Shown here: positions 36,947-47,302 of the stretch, in pieces | How positions within the stretch are numbered: position 1 is the first letter of the stretch | Layout of the letters: each line of letters starts with the position of its first letter | Assembly: GCA_015665455.1 (NCBI GenBank) | Contig: JADFAD010000006.1 | Coordinates: 1,054,001-1,118,000 of the forward strand | Length of the DNA: 64,000 nt | Direction of reading: 5' to 3' | Origin: Oceanospirillaceae bacterium | GTDB lineage: Bacteria > Pseudomonadota > Gammaproteobacteria > Pseudomonadales > Litoribrevibacteraceae | Position numbers and translations under genes: made by a program | The notes under the pieces: generated by a model | Told to the model about the DNA's origin: nothing | Databases searched by the model: none | Seen by the model: the letters and a program-made list of their open reading frames with translations, nothing else

Positions 36947-37798
36947 ATGATCTCAATCGAACAATGGAAACTAGACGGACAATACTTCAACTATCAAGGC
37001 CACCAAATATTTTTTCGGGATGAAGGACACGGCGACACCTTGGTCTGCATTCATGGGTTCCCAGTATCAAGCTGGGATTGGCGCTTTCTCTTACCTGAGC
37101 TCACTAAACGGTATCGAGTAATCGCCATTGATATGCTTGGGTTTGGGTTTTCGGATAAACCTAAAAAACATACTTACAGTGTCATTGAACAAGCAGACAT
37201 CCACGTAGCATTGCTAAACCATTTAAGCATTAACCAGTACCAATTGATTGCTCATGATTTTGGTACGTTAATCGCGCAAGAATTGCTAAGCAGAACAAAG
37301 GCGTTTGATCAGCCTTTACCCACCTCATTGTTTGCAATGAGCGGCTCTATTTTCCCCGAATTATCAAAGCCTCGATTCATCCAAAAATTATTAATTTCCA
37401 AAGCGGGCCCTTTGATCAGCAACCTATTTAATGAAAAAAAATTTGTGAATAGTTTCCAGCAAGTCTTTGCTGAATCAAACCGACCAGACGATCAAACCAC
37501 TAAAGATTATTGGCAACTGTTGTGCGAAAAGGAAGGAAATCGAATACTTCATCATTTAAATTTTTTCATAACCGACCGTAAGAATCATGGTCATCGCTGG
37601 GCTGAAGCATGGCAAACCGCTAACGTTTCCATCCGCTACTTGGCAGGACAAAGCGACCCCATGTACGGAGGAGACACCATTCAGACGCTGAAAAACCTTT
37701 CTCAGAAAAAAGACATCCAGTCCATTTCAGGTACGGGACATTTTCCTCATATAGAAGCACCCAATAAGGTAATTGAAAGCCTTAATTCTTTTCTTTGA
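36947..37798 (+). CDS. Alpha/beta hydrolase, MEST/haloalkane-dehalogenase-like with Asp nucleophile
   Basis: A 283-residue protein without a signal peptide. The oxyanion motif is H-G-F-P at 36-39. The nucleophile elbow reads A-H-D-F-G, placing Asp104 where hydrolases of the esterase type have Ser; the acid-base His is probably H265 in G-T-G-H-F-P-H. The pattern L-G-F-G-F-S-D-K-P followed by Y-S-x-x-E-Q-A and A-Q-E-L-L-x-R closely matches eukaryotic MEST/PEG1 and bacterial relatives. Asp nucleophiles are known from epoxide hydrolases and haloalkane dehalogenases; the reaction here is not known. It is 69 bp downstream of the SnoaL-AraC regulator. Confidence 0.85.
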   Translation: MISIEQWKLDGQYFNYQGHQIFFRDEGHGDTLVCIHGFPVSSWDWRFLLPELTKRYRVIAIDMLGFGFSDKPKKHTYSVIEQADIHVALLNHLSINQYQLIAHDFGTLIAQELLSRTKAFDQPLPTSLFAMSGSIFPELSKPRFIQKLLISKAGPLISNLFNEKKFVNSFQQVFAESNRPDDQTTKDYWQLLCEKEGNRILHHLNFFITDRKNHGHRWAEAWQTANVSIRYLAGQSDPMYGGDTIQTLKNLSQKKDIQSISGTGHFPHIEAPNKVIESLNSFL

Positions 37799-37804
37799 GA
37801 AAAT

Positions 37805-37833
37805 AAAAAGGGGAATTAGACATTCCCCCTTTT
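37805..37833. terminator. Bidirectional terminator between hydrolase and lipoprotein genes
   Basis: An 11-bp stem (37806-37816 with 37822-37833, one extra C) and 5-nt loop sit between convergent genes. Its A-run and T-run flank the stem, so it can end transcription in both directions. Confidence 0.8.
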
Positions 37834-37850
37834 CATAAATTTAAACAACA

Positions 37851-39902
37851 TCAATTCAAGTCATTATAATACTTCTTCTTTACTGCCTTTTTCGCTGGAT
37901 TTTCATAAGGCGTCGAATGAGCATTGAACGTGCGGGAGGAAAAGGCCGAGGCTTCGCCTTCTGCATCATCACCAATATTCGCCTCGTCAAACGGCAACGC
38001 CGTTAACCACGTCTGATCAACCATCAACGAAATGTTCTGATCTTCATCCACCCGTAGCGTAAAGACGGACCAGATATCTTCAGTCTTACCTGAAGGAGGC
38101 TGAAACACGTAGGTCTCGCCTTGGATATTCAACTCCACTCGAGCGCCGTCATTGCCACCATGAATAGCCTCTTCACCACTGTAATTCTTCACAAAGTAAG
38201 GATAATCCCCAGGTAAGAATAGATTCAGAATGGAAATCGTTTCAGGACCAAAACTGTCAGTATCATCCAGATCCAATCGGATGAGTGTGGCGTTTTCACT
38301 GAACGTCGTCGCGCCAAAATAGACATGAAAGTCGCCACTGTCTTCGGTGGGGCCAAACAGATGAGCATCCAAATCCGAAGGCGAGCTTTCCCAGCTCAAA
38401 CGCACAGACACCGAAGATGCATCCAAAACCAGACACTCTTCCAGTGTCATTACTTCATCCCCAGTACTAAGGGAGACTACGTTACTGTCTGCACCCTGAG
38501 TTGCGAACACCAACACATCAGAGTTAATCCGAGCAGGCACCGAGAATAAACCTTCAGCGTTGGAAAGCACTTGAGCCGAACCATTATAGTCTTGGCCAGA
38601 AGAAAGAATACTTACCCCTGAAACAGGATTATTTTCTACATCCACAACACAGCCTTGTACGTCTGTTGTTGAGTAAACCTGATCGGCATTCCACGTCGTA
38701 AAGTGCGTCACGCTTCCCTTATAGAACCAATTCCCACTCTCTTCTATTAGGTTGGCAGTGCCCTCTTCAATCCAGAACCCCATGATTTCGTTAAAATAAA
38801 ACAAAGGCATGGTTGCGGGAGCATCAACAGGATCGATATTATCCGCAAGCGGAATTCGAATCATTGCTGGTAAATTTTCCGCCAACTGCAAGCTTTCACC
38901 TTCTGAATCTGAAAAGGTTACATTGATTGCACCAAAAGACTCGATAAGTGATTCATCGCCCGTATCCAAGTTTTGAGCGACATAGCTGCCGGGCATCAAC
39001 GCCACATCAGAAGATGGATCAATCACGGTAATCTCTGCATTTACACTGCCCTCGGGGAATGAACCATCCGCGCGCACGAGATTATCACTGACCAATGAAA
39101 CCACCGGAATGCCTTCAACCATAAGCTCAATGGCCAATTCAGGGTTGAACACCAAGTTTGCATGCACAGGTTGAAGTAACGCATCCGCTTGTACACGAAG
39201 AGCATCCTCTTCAATATCAACAGAGAATCCGTATTCGCCGAAATTCTCAGCGTCAAAGTTGAATGCCAGCCGTGACGTTTCAATGGCGAATTTCGCGGTG
39301 TACTCACCGACCTGATTTGTATCTACACGACCGACTAGGTTCACCCCGTCGTAAACAGAAACCGTCGCGGCACTGATTGCCGAGTTATCAAAATAGTTGA
39401 GCACATACCCAGACACAATCACTGCCTCCACGCACGCGATGTCTACGTTCTCCTCATTCGTATTCTGAATTTCAACAACAACCGAGCGGGTTCCGCTTTG
39501 GCTAAATGTACAGAGTTGGTTTTCTGGTTCTTGAATAATATCGAGTTCAACATGTGAGCCTTCAAGGAACGACTCCGACAATTGGTAAACCCCAGAGTCA
39601 GTGAATTCAAACTGCGCTTCATTCGCAGAGAAAGATAACATCCCCGTTAACCCCGAGACTTGGCCTGAAACAGAAAATTCAGGTTCAGGCACAATCAGAT
39701 CAGGGTTTGACGCAGTATTCTCTTCTTCGCTTTCTTCCTCTTCAACATCGCCATCAGCTGACGCATCTTCATTTGCAGGCAGACTAAGCTCCGACTCTTG
39801 GTCAATCCCTTCATCTACAGAGTTATTATCATTACTGTCACCGCAACCAGCTAAAGCCAACATGAGTACGAAAGAAAAGCACGAAAGTGTTCCCTTATTC
39901 AT
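37851..39902 (-). CDS. Large surface/secreted lipoprotein with a YfaP-like (DUF2135) C-terminal domain
   Basis: A 683-residue lipoprotein: lipobox L-A-L-A-G-C, with C20, then a long acidic linker rich in Asp/Glu/Ser (about 21-70). Two or three beta-sandwich regions follow, including a carboxypeptidase-regulatory-like segment (V-S-G-Y-V-L-N-Y-F-D, about 167) and a FAM171/CILP-like module with F-W-I-E-E-G-T near 352 and T-H-F-T-T-W-N-A-D near 376. The C-terminal domain S-D-L-D-A-H-L-F-G-P near 508 matches YfaP-like DUF2135. Function unknown; probably a surface adhesin or structural protein. It is monocistronic, read from the 39903-40136 gap, where no other feature is seen. Confidence 0.78.
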   Translation of the reverse strand: MNKGTLSCFSFVLMLALAGCGDSNDNNSVDEGIDQESELSLPANEDASADGDVEEEESEEENTASNPDLIVPEPEFSVSGQVSGLTGMLSFSANEAQFEFTDSGVYQLSESFLEGSHVELDIIQEPENQLCTFSQSGTRSVVVEIQNTNEENVDIACVEAVIVSGYVLNYFDNSAISAATVSVYDGVNLVGRVDTNQVGEYTAKFAIETSRLAFNFDAENFGEYGFSVDIEEDALRVQADALLQPVHANLVFNPELAIELMVEGIPVVSLVSDNLVRADGSFPEGSVNAEITVIDPSSDVALMPGSYVAQNLDTGDESLIESFGAINVTFSDSEGESLQLAENLPAMIRIPLADNIDPVDAPATMPLFYFNEIMGFWIEEGTANLIEESGNWFYKGSVTHFTTWNADQVYSTTDVQGCVVDVENNPVSGVSILSSGQDYNGSAQVLSNAEGLFSVPARINSDVLVFATQGADSNVVSLSTGDEVMTLEECLVLDASSVSVRLSWESSPSDLDAHLFGPTEDSGDFHVYFGATTFSENATLIRLDLDDTDSFGPETISILNLFLPGDYPYFVKNYSGEEAIHGGNDGARVELNIQGETYVFQPPSGKTEDIWSVFTLRVDEDQNISLMVDQTWLTALPFDEANIGDDAEGEASAFSSRTFNAHSTPYENPAKKAVKKKYYNDLN

Positions 39903-40136
39903 TATCTAAGCATCCTTACTTAGTTAAATTTTAGGCAGTCGAGTCATCCTGTCTCTTCTGCATGAGTCGTTGAAACCGTTCATTACAAGGAAAGCGATTA
40001 GAAACGAACGGTTTAAAATTCAGCGAAGGATATTGAAGATAAGAAAAGTACTGTTCAAGCGAAAGAGATTAAAAAAAAGTGAGACATTAACCAGACGATT
40101 AATTTGTTCGACGTAAGTAGGGTAAATATAAGTAAA

Positions 40137-41045
40137 TCAGAGGTTTGCCAAGCTTACTTTTGACCGCTGAACTAAGCCATTCTGCTGACAGAAGGCATTG
40201 GATAAAGCAATCAATGAATCTAAATCGACGGAGGAACGAATCCCTAAACCTTGCAGCATATAGACAACATCTTCGGTCGCTACATTGCCACTGGCTCCTT
40301 TTGCGTAAGGACAACCGCCCAACCCTGCAATGGAAGAGTCGACAACAGAAACGCCCATTTGTAACACGGCAAAAATGTTCGCTAGCGCTTGGCCGTAGGT
40401 GTCGTGAAAGTGTGCAGCCAACTTATTCACAGAAATATGTTTAACTAACGTCTCTATCAAAGCCTGAGCTTTTAAGGGAGTCCCTACGCCGACGGTATCG
40501 CCTAACGATATCTCATAACAGCCCATATCCAACAAGGTAGTCGCCACTCCGGCTACGTTCTGAGTTTCAATATCACCTTCATACGGACAGCCCATCACAC
40601 AAGACACGTAGCCACGAACCCGAAGGTTCTCTTGCTGGGCTAGCGCCATCACAGGTTCAAACCGCTTAAGACTGTCTGAAATCGAGCAATTGATGTTTTT
40701 CTGGCTAAAACTTTCAGACGCAGCACCGAACACGGCAACTTCAGATACACCGCACGCCAGCGCGGCTTCCAACCCTCTCAAGTTCGGTGTTAACGCAGCA
40801 TAAACCGCATTGGTACTGGTCGGTAATTGTTTAAAAACATCCGCCGAGTCGGCCATTTGAGGCACCCACTTAGGGGAAACAAAACTGCCCGACTCAATAT
40901 GACCAACGCCTGCATCAACCAATCCTGAAATCAGATCAACCTTAGCTTCTGTGGATATAAGCTTCTTTTCGTTTTGAAGCCCATCTCTGGCCCCCACTTC
41001 GACAATACGAACCGAGTCAGGAAGGCAATGCGGCATATCCTGCAT
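40137..41045 (-). CDS. liuE: Hydroxymethylglutaryl-CoA lyase
   Basis: A 302-residue TIM-barrel lyase. Signature segments include G-A-R-D-G-L-Q-N-E near 19-27, H-F-H-D-T-Y-G-Q-A near 206-214 and G-L-G-G-C-P-Y-A-K-G-A-S-G-N near 237-250 with the catalytic Cys. It splits 3-hydroxy-3-methylglutaryl-CoA into acetyl-CoA and acetoacetate, the last step of leucine/isovalerate breakdown. It overlaps the end of liuD by one base (TAATG) and is the last liu gene. Confidence 0.95.
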   Translation of the reverse strand: MQDMPHCLPDSVRIVEVGARDGLQNEKKLISTEAKVDLISGLVDAGVGHIESGSFVSPKWVPQMADSADVFKQLPTSTNAVYAALTPNLRGLEAALACGVSEVAVFGAASESFSQKNINCSISDSLKRFEPVMALAQQENLRVRGYVSCVMGCPYEGDIETQNVAGVATTLLDMGCYEISLGDTVGVGTPLKAQALIETLVKHISVNKLAAHFHDTYGQALANIFAVLQMGVSVVDSSIAGLGGCPYAKGASGNVATEDVVYMLQGLGIRSSVDLDSLIALSNAFCQQNGLVQRSKVSLANL

Positions 41046-43045
41046 TAAGCCACCTGACTTTCTGAATCGTTCACGGGAATTTCAGTTAAATCCAACAACG
41101 CACTGCCTTCTTCCACCTGATCAGAATTTGCATAATGAACCTCATCCACCACTCCGTCATAAGGCGCTGTTAATGTGTGCTCCATTTTCATGGCTTCCAT
41201 CACCACCAATGCTTGGCCTTTTGAGACGAGCTCCCCTTTCTCAATTAACACAGAAACCACATTACCGTGCATTGGAGCGATGACGCCATGGTGATCATCT
41301 CCGTGGTCATGTAACCCCACATCCGGCTGAGCAACCTCAAAGACAAATCGTTGTTCTTCTAAAAACAACACGAGTTGATAATTGTCGTGGTTCAAATAGA
41401 TATGAACAGGCAACTTACGGCCATCCACTAATACAAAGTGATCGAAAGCCGATCCTTTTTCAAAGACTATGTGGTGCCCTTTACCTACGCGTGCGACTTG
41501 ATAAGAACCATCTTTATTCGCCGTCAGCTGAAGAGGATAATTTGCCTCTCCCAATTTCAACGTTAACTCTTCCGTGGAGGACGCATTCATTCGCCAACCC
41601 GCAGGAAAAATAGACGTTGAAGGCCTGGACTCTACCCACCACGCAGCGACAACCGAAAGAGCAAGATCCAAAGAGCGAGGAGGCTCTCCTGCCAACTCGG
41701 ACTGATGATCTTCAATAAAATGCGTTGTTAATTCCGCCTTAGCAAACGCAGGTACGGAAAGAATCCTTAATAAGTAATCCCGATTCGTTTCTGGCCCTAC
41801 GACGTAGGTATTTTGTAATAAGGTTTTTATTCTGGACAGCGCCTGATTCCTGTCCTTTCCCCAAGCAATAATCTTGGCAATCATAGGGTCGTAATAAACC
41901 GAAACAGCATCACCTGATACTACCCCAGAATCTACTCGAGCCCACGTTACATGGGCCTGTCTCGGAAATTGAATGTGCTCAATTTGACCCACTGACGGTA
42001 AAAAACCATTATCAGGATCTTCTGCGTATAAACGTACTTCTATGGCATGCCCATTAATTTCGAGTTGTTCTTGAGACAGCGGTATCTGCTCGCCATCCGC
42101 AACCCTTAACTGCCAATCAACCAAATCAATGCCCGAGATCATTTCTGTAACTGGATGTTCAACCTGCAGACGAGTATTCATTTCCATGAAATAAAACGCA
42201 CCGGATTGATCCAATAAGAACTCAACTGTCCCCGCCCCCTCATACCCAATCGCATGAGCAGCACGTAAAGCCGCCTCACCCATTTGACGTCGTAATTCAG
42301 GTGTTACGCCAGGCGCAGGCGCTTCTTCAACCACTTTCTGGTGACGGCGTTGAATAGAACAATCACGCTCAAACAGATAAACACCTTGACCAAATTGATC
42401 ACAGAACACCTGAATTTCAACGTGCCTAGGTTGCAGGACATAACGCTCCAGCAATACATGATCATCCCCAAACCCATTCAAAGCCTCACGTTGCGCCGAA
42501 GCCAGTGCATCAATAAATTCATCTGCGGTATTCACTGCCCGCATGCCTTTACCGCCACCACCCGCCGATGCCTTGATTAGAACAGGGAAACCTATATCGG
42601 TCGCGTGCTGTTTCAAAACCGCCGGATCTTGGATATCTCCATGATATCCCGGAACTAATGGCACACCCGCTTCATCCATCAGCAATTTTGCTTTTGATTT
42701 AGACCCCATCGCTGAAATTGCATTGCCACTGGGACCTATAAACTTCAAGCCAACACTTTCACATTCATCCGCAAATTCCGCATTTTCTGACAAAAATCCA
42801 TAACCAGGATGAATGGCTTCGGCATGAGTATCTTTGGCCGCCTGAATGACCTTTTCAATCACCAAATAACTGTCCTTCGCAGCCGAAGGACCAAGATAAA
42901 CGGCCTCATCCGCTAAAAGCACATGCTGTGCATTCGCATCAATATCGGAATAAACAGCTACTGTTCTGATACCCAACGTCTTGGCGGTGCGAATCACTCG
43001 ACAAGCAATTTCGCCTCGGTTGGCAATTAAGATTTTAGAAAACAC
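41045..43045 (-). CDS. liuD: Methylcrotonyl-CoA carboxylase, biotin-containing alpha subunit
   Basis: About 666 residues. N-terminal biotin carboxylase with F-S-K-I-L-I-A-N-R-G-E, the glycine-rich A-S-A-G-G-G-G-K-G-M-R near 160 and E-M-N-T-R-L-Q-V-E-H near 285. The C-terminal biotinyl domain carries E-A-M-K-M-E-H (biotin Lys in A-M-K-M). It carboxylates 3-methylcrotonyl-CoA with the LiuB subunit. I choose the GTG at 43043-43045, which overlaps the liuC stop by one base and has GGAG seven bases upstream; an upstream in-frame GTG at 43079 would add 12 unmatched residues. Confidence 0.95.
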   Translation of the reverse strand: MFSKILIANRGEIACRVIRTAKTLGIRTVAVYSDIDANAQHVLLADEAVYLGPSAAKDSYLVIEKVIQAAKDTHAEAIHPGYGFLSENAEFADECESVGLKFIGPSGNAISAMGSKSKAKLLMDEAGVPLVPGYHGDIQDPAVLKQHATDIGFPVLIKASAGGGGKGMRAVNTADEFIDALASAQREALNGFGDDHVLLERYVLQPRHVEIQVFCDQFGQGVYLFERDCSIQRRHQKVVEEAPAPGVTPELRRQMGEAALRAAHAIGYEGAGTVEFLLDQSGAFYFMEMNTRLQVEHPVTEMISGIDLVDWQLRVADGEQIPLSQEQLEINGHAIEVRLYAEDPDNGFLPSVGQIEHIQFPRQAHVTWARVDSGVVSGDAVSVYYDPMIAKIIAWGKDRNQALSRIKTLLQNTYVVGPETNRDYLLRILSVPAFAKAELTTHFIEDHQSELAGEPPRSLDLALSVVAAWWVESRPSTSIFPAGWRMNASSTEELTLKLGEANYPLQLTANKDGSYQVARVGKGHHIVFEKGSAFDHFVLVDGRKLPVHIYLNHDNYQLVLFLEEQRFVFEVAQPDVGLHDHGDDHHGVIAPMHGNVVSVLIEKGELVSKGQALVVMEAMKMEHTLTAPYDGVVDEVHYANSDQVEEGSALLDLTEIPVNDSESQVA

Positions 43046-43854
43046 TAACTTTGCTCCAATTTTTTCAGGTCGGCCTGCCACTTAGGGCTTCGCTTTTCTA
43101 TGAACGCTTGTAGGCCTTCCTGCCCTTCCTGAGACACTCGAACCTTGGCAATCCATTCAGACGTTGTACGGAGAATTTCTTCACTGAGCGGTCTTGCGAC
43201 CACATCTGAAATCAATTGCTTAGACTCACTCATAGCAAGCGGCCCATTCGCTAATAAGGCATCCACCCAAGCCAAAACCTGCTCATCTAAATGCTGTTCA
43301 GTTTCAACGACTTCGTGCAGTAATCGCATGGACCAAGCTCGGTCAGCAGTGAAGGTCTCTGCCGTTTGAAAGAACCGTCGCGCATTGCGCTCACCCATGG
43401 CTCGCACGACGTAAGGGCTAATCGTGGCAGGAATTAAACCAATTTTTACTTCAGACAACGCAAAGGTTGCGGACTGCACCCCCACGGCCATATCACAACA
43501 ACTGATCAACCCCACGGCACCACCAAACGCGGCCCCTTGAACTCGGCATATGGTCGGTTTAGTGCAATGATTTAATCGGTATAACAGTGTGGCCAGTTGC
43601 AAAGCATCATAAATATTCTCTTCGTAGCTGGCGTCTTTCATTGAACGCATCCAATTCAAGTCTGCTCCGGCACTGAAACTTGGGCCTTCTGACGCCAGAA
43701 CCAACACTCGGACGTCTGGATTGGATTCTGCAGAATCCAAGTGTTCGATCAACTCTGAAATAACATCATCATTAAAGGCATTGTGTTTATCCGGCCGATT
43801 TAACGTTAACCAAAGTACGCCTTGTTGTTTTTGTTCTGCGAGCACAAGTGACAT
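43045..43854 (-). CDS. liuC: Methylglutaconyl-CoA hydratase
   Basis: A 269-residue crotonase-fold enzyme. The oxyanion-hole segments F-S-A-G-A-D-L-N-W-M near 60-69 and A-F-G-G-A-V-G-L near 108-115 are clear. It hydrates 3-methylglutaconyl-CoA to HMG-CoA. It lies between liuB and liuD, with coupled translation into liuD. Confidence 0.93.
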   Translation of the reverse strand: MSLVLAEQKQQGVLWLTLNRPDKHNAFNDDVISELIEHLDSAESNPDVRVLVLASEGPSFSAGADLNWMRSMKDASYEENIYDALQLATLLYRLNHCTKPTICRVQGAAFGGAVGLISCCDMAVGVQSATFALSEVKIGLIPATISPYVVRAMGERNARRFFQTAETFTADRAWSMRLLHEVVETEQHLDEQVLAWVDALLANGPLAMSESKQLISDVVARPLSEEILRTTSEWIAKVRVSQEGQEGLQAFIEKRSPKWQADLKKLEQS

Positions 43855-43909
43855 AACAAGTCTCCTATATAACCTTGTCTATCAACATCAAACTTAACAA
43901 TATCAAGCA

Positions 43910-45514
43910 CTACATTCGAAACACGCCAAAGCGTGACTCTTCAAAGGGTGCATTAAGACTAGCCGATAAACTCAAGCCCAAAACATTACGTGTTTCTGCG
44001 GGATCAATAATGCCGTCATCCCATAATCGAGCACTGGAATAGTAAGGATGTCCCTGAGTCTCATACCCATCAATAATTGGTTGTTTGAACGCTTGTTCTT
44101 GCTCGTCGTCCCACGTTTCACCGCGTTTCTCCATCCCAGCGCGTTTCACCTGTGATAAAACGCCTGCAGCTTGTTCTCCCCCCATCACTGAAATTCGAGC
44201 GTTCGGCCACATAAACATAAACCGAGGATCATAGGCGCGACCGCACATACCGTAATTACCTGCACCAAAGCTTCCCCCGATCACAATCGTAAACTTAGGA
44301 ACGTTTGCACAAGCAACCGCTGTCACCATTTTTGCACCATGACGAGCAATGCCCTCTGCCTCGTACTTCTTACCAACCATGAAGCCTGTAATGTTCTGCA
44401 AAAAGACCAGTGGTATTTTTCGTTGCGCACACAACTCAATAAAATGAGCCCCTTTCTGTGCGGACTCGGAAAACAAAATTCCGTTATTTGCCACTATGCC
44501 GACGGGCATACCGTAGATCCGAGCAAAACCACACACGAGCGTCGTTCCAAACAGGGCTTTAAATTCATCAAATACAGATTCATCAACAATACGAGCAATG
44601 ACTTCACGCACGTCATAGGAAGTTTTTAAATCACTGGGAACCACCCCATATAACTCTTCTACATCGTATTTTGGTGGTTTAATTGGCTGAATATCTAATT
44701 GCACGGGCTTCACCCGATTCAAGCGACTGATCGATTGGCGAACCAATTGAAGTGCATGATGATCATTATTAGCGTAATGATCTGCCACCCCGGAAGATTT
44801 ACAGTGAACATCCGCCCCTCCTAACTCCTCAGCCGTCACCTCTTCACCGGTTGCGGCCTTAACCAACGGAGGGCCTGCTAAAAAGATCGTCCCCTGTTCT
44901 TTGACAATAATGGATTCGTCAGCCATCGCAGGAACGTAAGCACCGCCTGCAGTGCATGACCCCATAACGGCAGCAATTTGAGGAATGCCTTTCGCAGACA
45001 TGTTTGCTTGATTAAAGAAAATTCGACCAAAATGTTCCCGATCCGGAAACACTTCATCTTGTCTAGGGAGGTTGGCGCCACCGGAATCTACCAAGTACAC
45101 ACAAGGCAAGTGATTCTCTTCTGCGATCGTTTGCGCACGCAAATGTTTTTTTACCGACAAAGGATAATACGAGCCGCCCTTAACGGTCGCATCGTTCGCA
45201 ACGATCATGCACTCTTGACCAGAGATCACACCGATACCAGCAACAACTCCCGCTGCCGGCACGTCTTCTCCGTACACGTCATGCGCAGCCAATTGACCAA
45301 TTTCTAAGAAAGGGCTGCCAGGATCTAATAACGCGTTTATTCGCTGACGAGCCAATAATTTTCCACGGGCAAGATGACGCTGCTGAGCCGCTTCGCCACC
45401 CCCTTCAGAGATCTTGGCTACAAGATCGTTCAACTCAACCACTAATTCAGACATATTCTTCGAATTTGCTTCAAATGTCTTCGATTGTGTATCTATTTTG
45501 CTGATAATTTGCAA
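43910..45514 (-). CDS. liuB: Methylcrotonyl-CoA carboxylase, carboxyltransferase beta subunit
   Basis: A 534-residue carboxyltransferase. The protein shows the acyl-CoA carboxylase beta pattern: [13 protein letters not shown] near 53-65, [12 protein letters not shown] near 190 and [14 protein letters not shown] near 430. The [13 protein letters not shown] segment is typical of the methylcrotonyl branch. It works with LiuD in leucine catabolism. The gene is 55 bp from liuC. Confidence 0.95.
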   Translation of the reverse strand: MQIISKIDTQSKTFEANSKNMSELVVELNDLVAKISEGGGEAAQQRHLARGKLLARQRINALLDPGSPFLEIGQLAAHDVYGEDVPAAGVVAGIGVISGQECMIVANDATVKGGSYYPLSVKKHLRAQTIAEENHLPCVYLVDSGGANLPRQDEVFPDREHFGRIFFNQANMSAKGIPQIAAVMGSCTAGGAYVPAMADESIIVKEQGTIFLAGPPLVKAATGEEVTAEELGGADVHCKSSGVADHYANNDHHALQLVRQSISRLNRVKPVQLDIQPIKPPKYDVEELYGVVPSDLKTSYDVREVIARIVDESVFDEFKALFGTTLVCGFARIYGMPVGIVANNGILFSESAQKGAHFIELCAQRKIPLVFLQNITGFMVGKKYEAEGIARHGAKMVTAVACANVPKFTIVIGGSFGAGNYGMCGRAYDPRFMFMWPNARISVMGGEQAAGVLSQVKRAGMEKRGETWDDEQEQAFKQPIIDGYETQGHPYYSSARLWDDGIIDPAETRNVLGLSLSASLNAPFEESRFGVFRM

Positions 45515-45551
45515 AGTAACACTCCGACCTAGATATTAAGAGAAACCATTA

Positions 45552-46718
45552 TTAAGATTCATTAAACAGCTCACGACCAATGAGCATACGGCGCACCTCG
45601 GAGGTACCCGCCCCAATCTCATAAAGTTTAGCATCTCGTAATAAACGTCCAGCGGAGTAGTCATTAATATAACCGTTCCCTCCCAATATCTGGATCGCAT
45701 CCAATGCTATTTGAGTCGCAACTTCTGCGGTATATAAAATGACGCCAGCGGCATCTTTTCGAGCCGTTTCTCCTCGATCACACGCAGCAGCCACTGCGTA
45801 CAGATAGGCTTTCGACGCATTCATGCGAGAATACATGTCAGCGACTTTGCCTTGTATTAGTTGAAACTCACCAATGGCCTGACCAAACTGCTCTCGCTCA
45901 TGAATGTATGGAACCACCAAATCCATGGCGGCCTGCATAATGCCAGTTGGGCCACCCGACAAAACCACGCGTTCATAATCCAAGCCGCTCATTAACACGC
46001 GAACCCCTTGGTTCACTTCACCTAAGACATTTTCTTTCGGGACAACGCAATCATCAAAGAATAACGGCGCCGTATTCGAACCTCGCATGCCCAACTTGTC
46101 CAACTTCTTACCCGTAGAAAAACCAGCAAACGACTTCTCAATGATAAAGGCGGTAATACCATGCGGACCTTTCTCAGGCTCTGTTTTGGCATACACAACA
46201 AGCACATCCGCATCAGGACCGTTTGTGATCCACATTTTACTACCGTTTAGAAGATAGTGATCGCCCATGTCTTTTGCATGTAACTTCATGCTCACCACAT
46301 CAGACCCTGCATTTGGCTCACTCATTGCCAGAGCCCCAATCCAATCACCAGATATCAACTTTGGCAGGTATTTTTGTTTCTGTGGTTCATCACCATTACT
46401 GAAGATTTGATTGACACATAAGTTTGAAAAAGCACCGTAACTCAATGCAACAGAGGCCGAAGCTCGGCTAATTTCCTCCATCACAACCGCATGAGCAAGA
46501 TACCCCATGCCCGCACCACCGTATTCTTCCGAAACGGTTACGCCCAATAGCCCCATGTCTCCAAACTTTTTCCAAAGCGCATTTGGAAACTCGTTCTCTT
46601 TATCGACCTGGTCGGCTATTGGCGCTATCTCTCGGGCGGCAAATTCATTCACCTGATCCCGAAGTAAATCGATGGTTTCACCTAGACCAAAGTTTAAATT
46701 AGTGTATTGGCTTTTCAT
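45552..46718 (-). CDS. liuA: Isovaleryl-CoA dehydrogenase
   Basis: A 388-residue acyl-CoA dehydrogenase with the motifs [13 protein letters not shown] near 130-142 and [10 protein letters not shown] near 345-354. The C-terminal [16 protein letters not shown] is typical of isovaleryl-CoA dehydrogenases. It oxidises isovaleryl-CoA to 3-methylcrotonyl-CoA, passing electrons to ETF. It is the first catabolic gene after the MerR-type regulator. Confidence 0.94.
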   Translation of the reverse strand: MKSQYTNLNFGLGETIDLLRDQVNEFAAREIAPIADQVDKENEFPNALWKKFGDMGLLGVTVSEEYGGAGMGYLAHAVVMEEISRASASVALSYGAFSNLCVNQIFSNGDEPQKQKYLPKLISGDWIGALAMSEPNAGSDVVSMKLHAKDMGDHYLLNGSKMWITNGPDADVLVVYAKTEPEKGPHGITAFIIEKSFAGFSTGKKLDKLGMRGSNTAPLFFDDCVVPKENVLGEVNQGVRVLMSGLDYERVVLSGGPTGIMQAAMDLVVPYIHEREQFGQAIGEFQLIQGKVADMYSRMNASKAYLYAVAAACDRGETARKDAAGVILYTAEVATQIALDAIQILGGNGYINDYSAGRLLRDAKLYEIGAGTSEVRRMLIGRELFNES

Positions 46719-46815
46719 TATTCCGACCTCGACTTGGTTATGTTCAGTCTTTGTGATTATTTTTATTTTTTATCGGGTTTAACTAGGGATCAACAGCTCT
46801 TAACAGCTAAAGCCT

Positions 46816-47196
46816 CTATGTGCCCGACATAGCCTGTTCAATGCGCGCTTGATGTTCATCCAGCTCCAACACCATCAATTCGATGTCCTGTCGCTGTTGC
46901 TCCAAGCGCAGTCGGCTCTCTTCGATTTTCTGAAGTACTTGATGATACTGATTTTGATTTTGTTGACTTGGATCGTATAAATCCAACAGCTGCTTACTTT
47001 CAGCTAAAGACCATCCCAAACGCTTACCACGAAGAATCAGCTTTAATAAAACATAATCCTTTGAATAATAAATTCGCTTTTGGCCATCTCGCTCCGGGTT
47101 TAATAGCCCTTCTGACTCATAAAAGCGGATTGCTCTGGGCGTTACATCAAATTCTGATGCAAGCTCACTGATGGTATAGGTTCTTTTAGTAATCAT
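46816..47196 (-). CDS. liuR: MerR-family regulator of the liu operon
   Basis: About 126 residues. The N-terminal MerR winged helix has Y-T-I-S-E-L-A-S-E-F-D-V-T-P-R-A-I-R-F-Y-E near 6-26, followed by a long coiled-coil dimerisation helix. LiuR proteins control leucine/isovalerate catabolism, and this gene directly precedes liuA. I choose the ATG at 47194-47196; an in-frame TTG six codons upstream has no advantage. A TTACGTTAACGTAA palindrome lies 22-35 bp upstream of the start. Confidence 0.9.
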   Translation of the reverse strand: MITKRTYTISELASEFDVTPRAIRFYESEGLLNPERDGQKRIYYSKDYVLLKLILRGKRLGWSLAESKQLLDLYDPSQQNQNQYHQVLQKIEESRLRLEQQRQDIELMVLELDEHQARIEQAMSGT

Positions 47197-47217
47197 TAGA
47201 TAGATACAACTCAAAGC

Positions 47218-47231
47218 TTACGTTAACGTAA
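47218..47231. promoter_or_regulatory. 14-bp palindrome upstream of liuR, candidate LiuR operator
   Basis: The perfect palindrome TTACGTTAACGTAA is centred about 28 bp upstream of the liuR start codon. MerR proteins bind such dyads between promoter elements. Its position in front of liuR-liuABCDE makes autoregulation by LiuR the natural inference. Confidence 0.6.
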
Positions 47232-47302
47232 AGGTTAACTTAGCATTGATTGTACTAAAGAGGCAACCGACGACGTCAGTTGCACGTTAGGGTTCACATT
47301 AA

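Noticed and set aside
39903-40136. Small RNA or gene in the gap before the surface lipoprotein
   Set aside because: No hairpin-terminator pair, conserved motif or translatable frame with a ribosome site was found.
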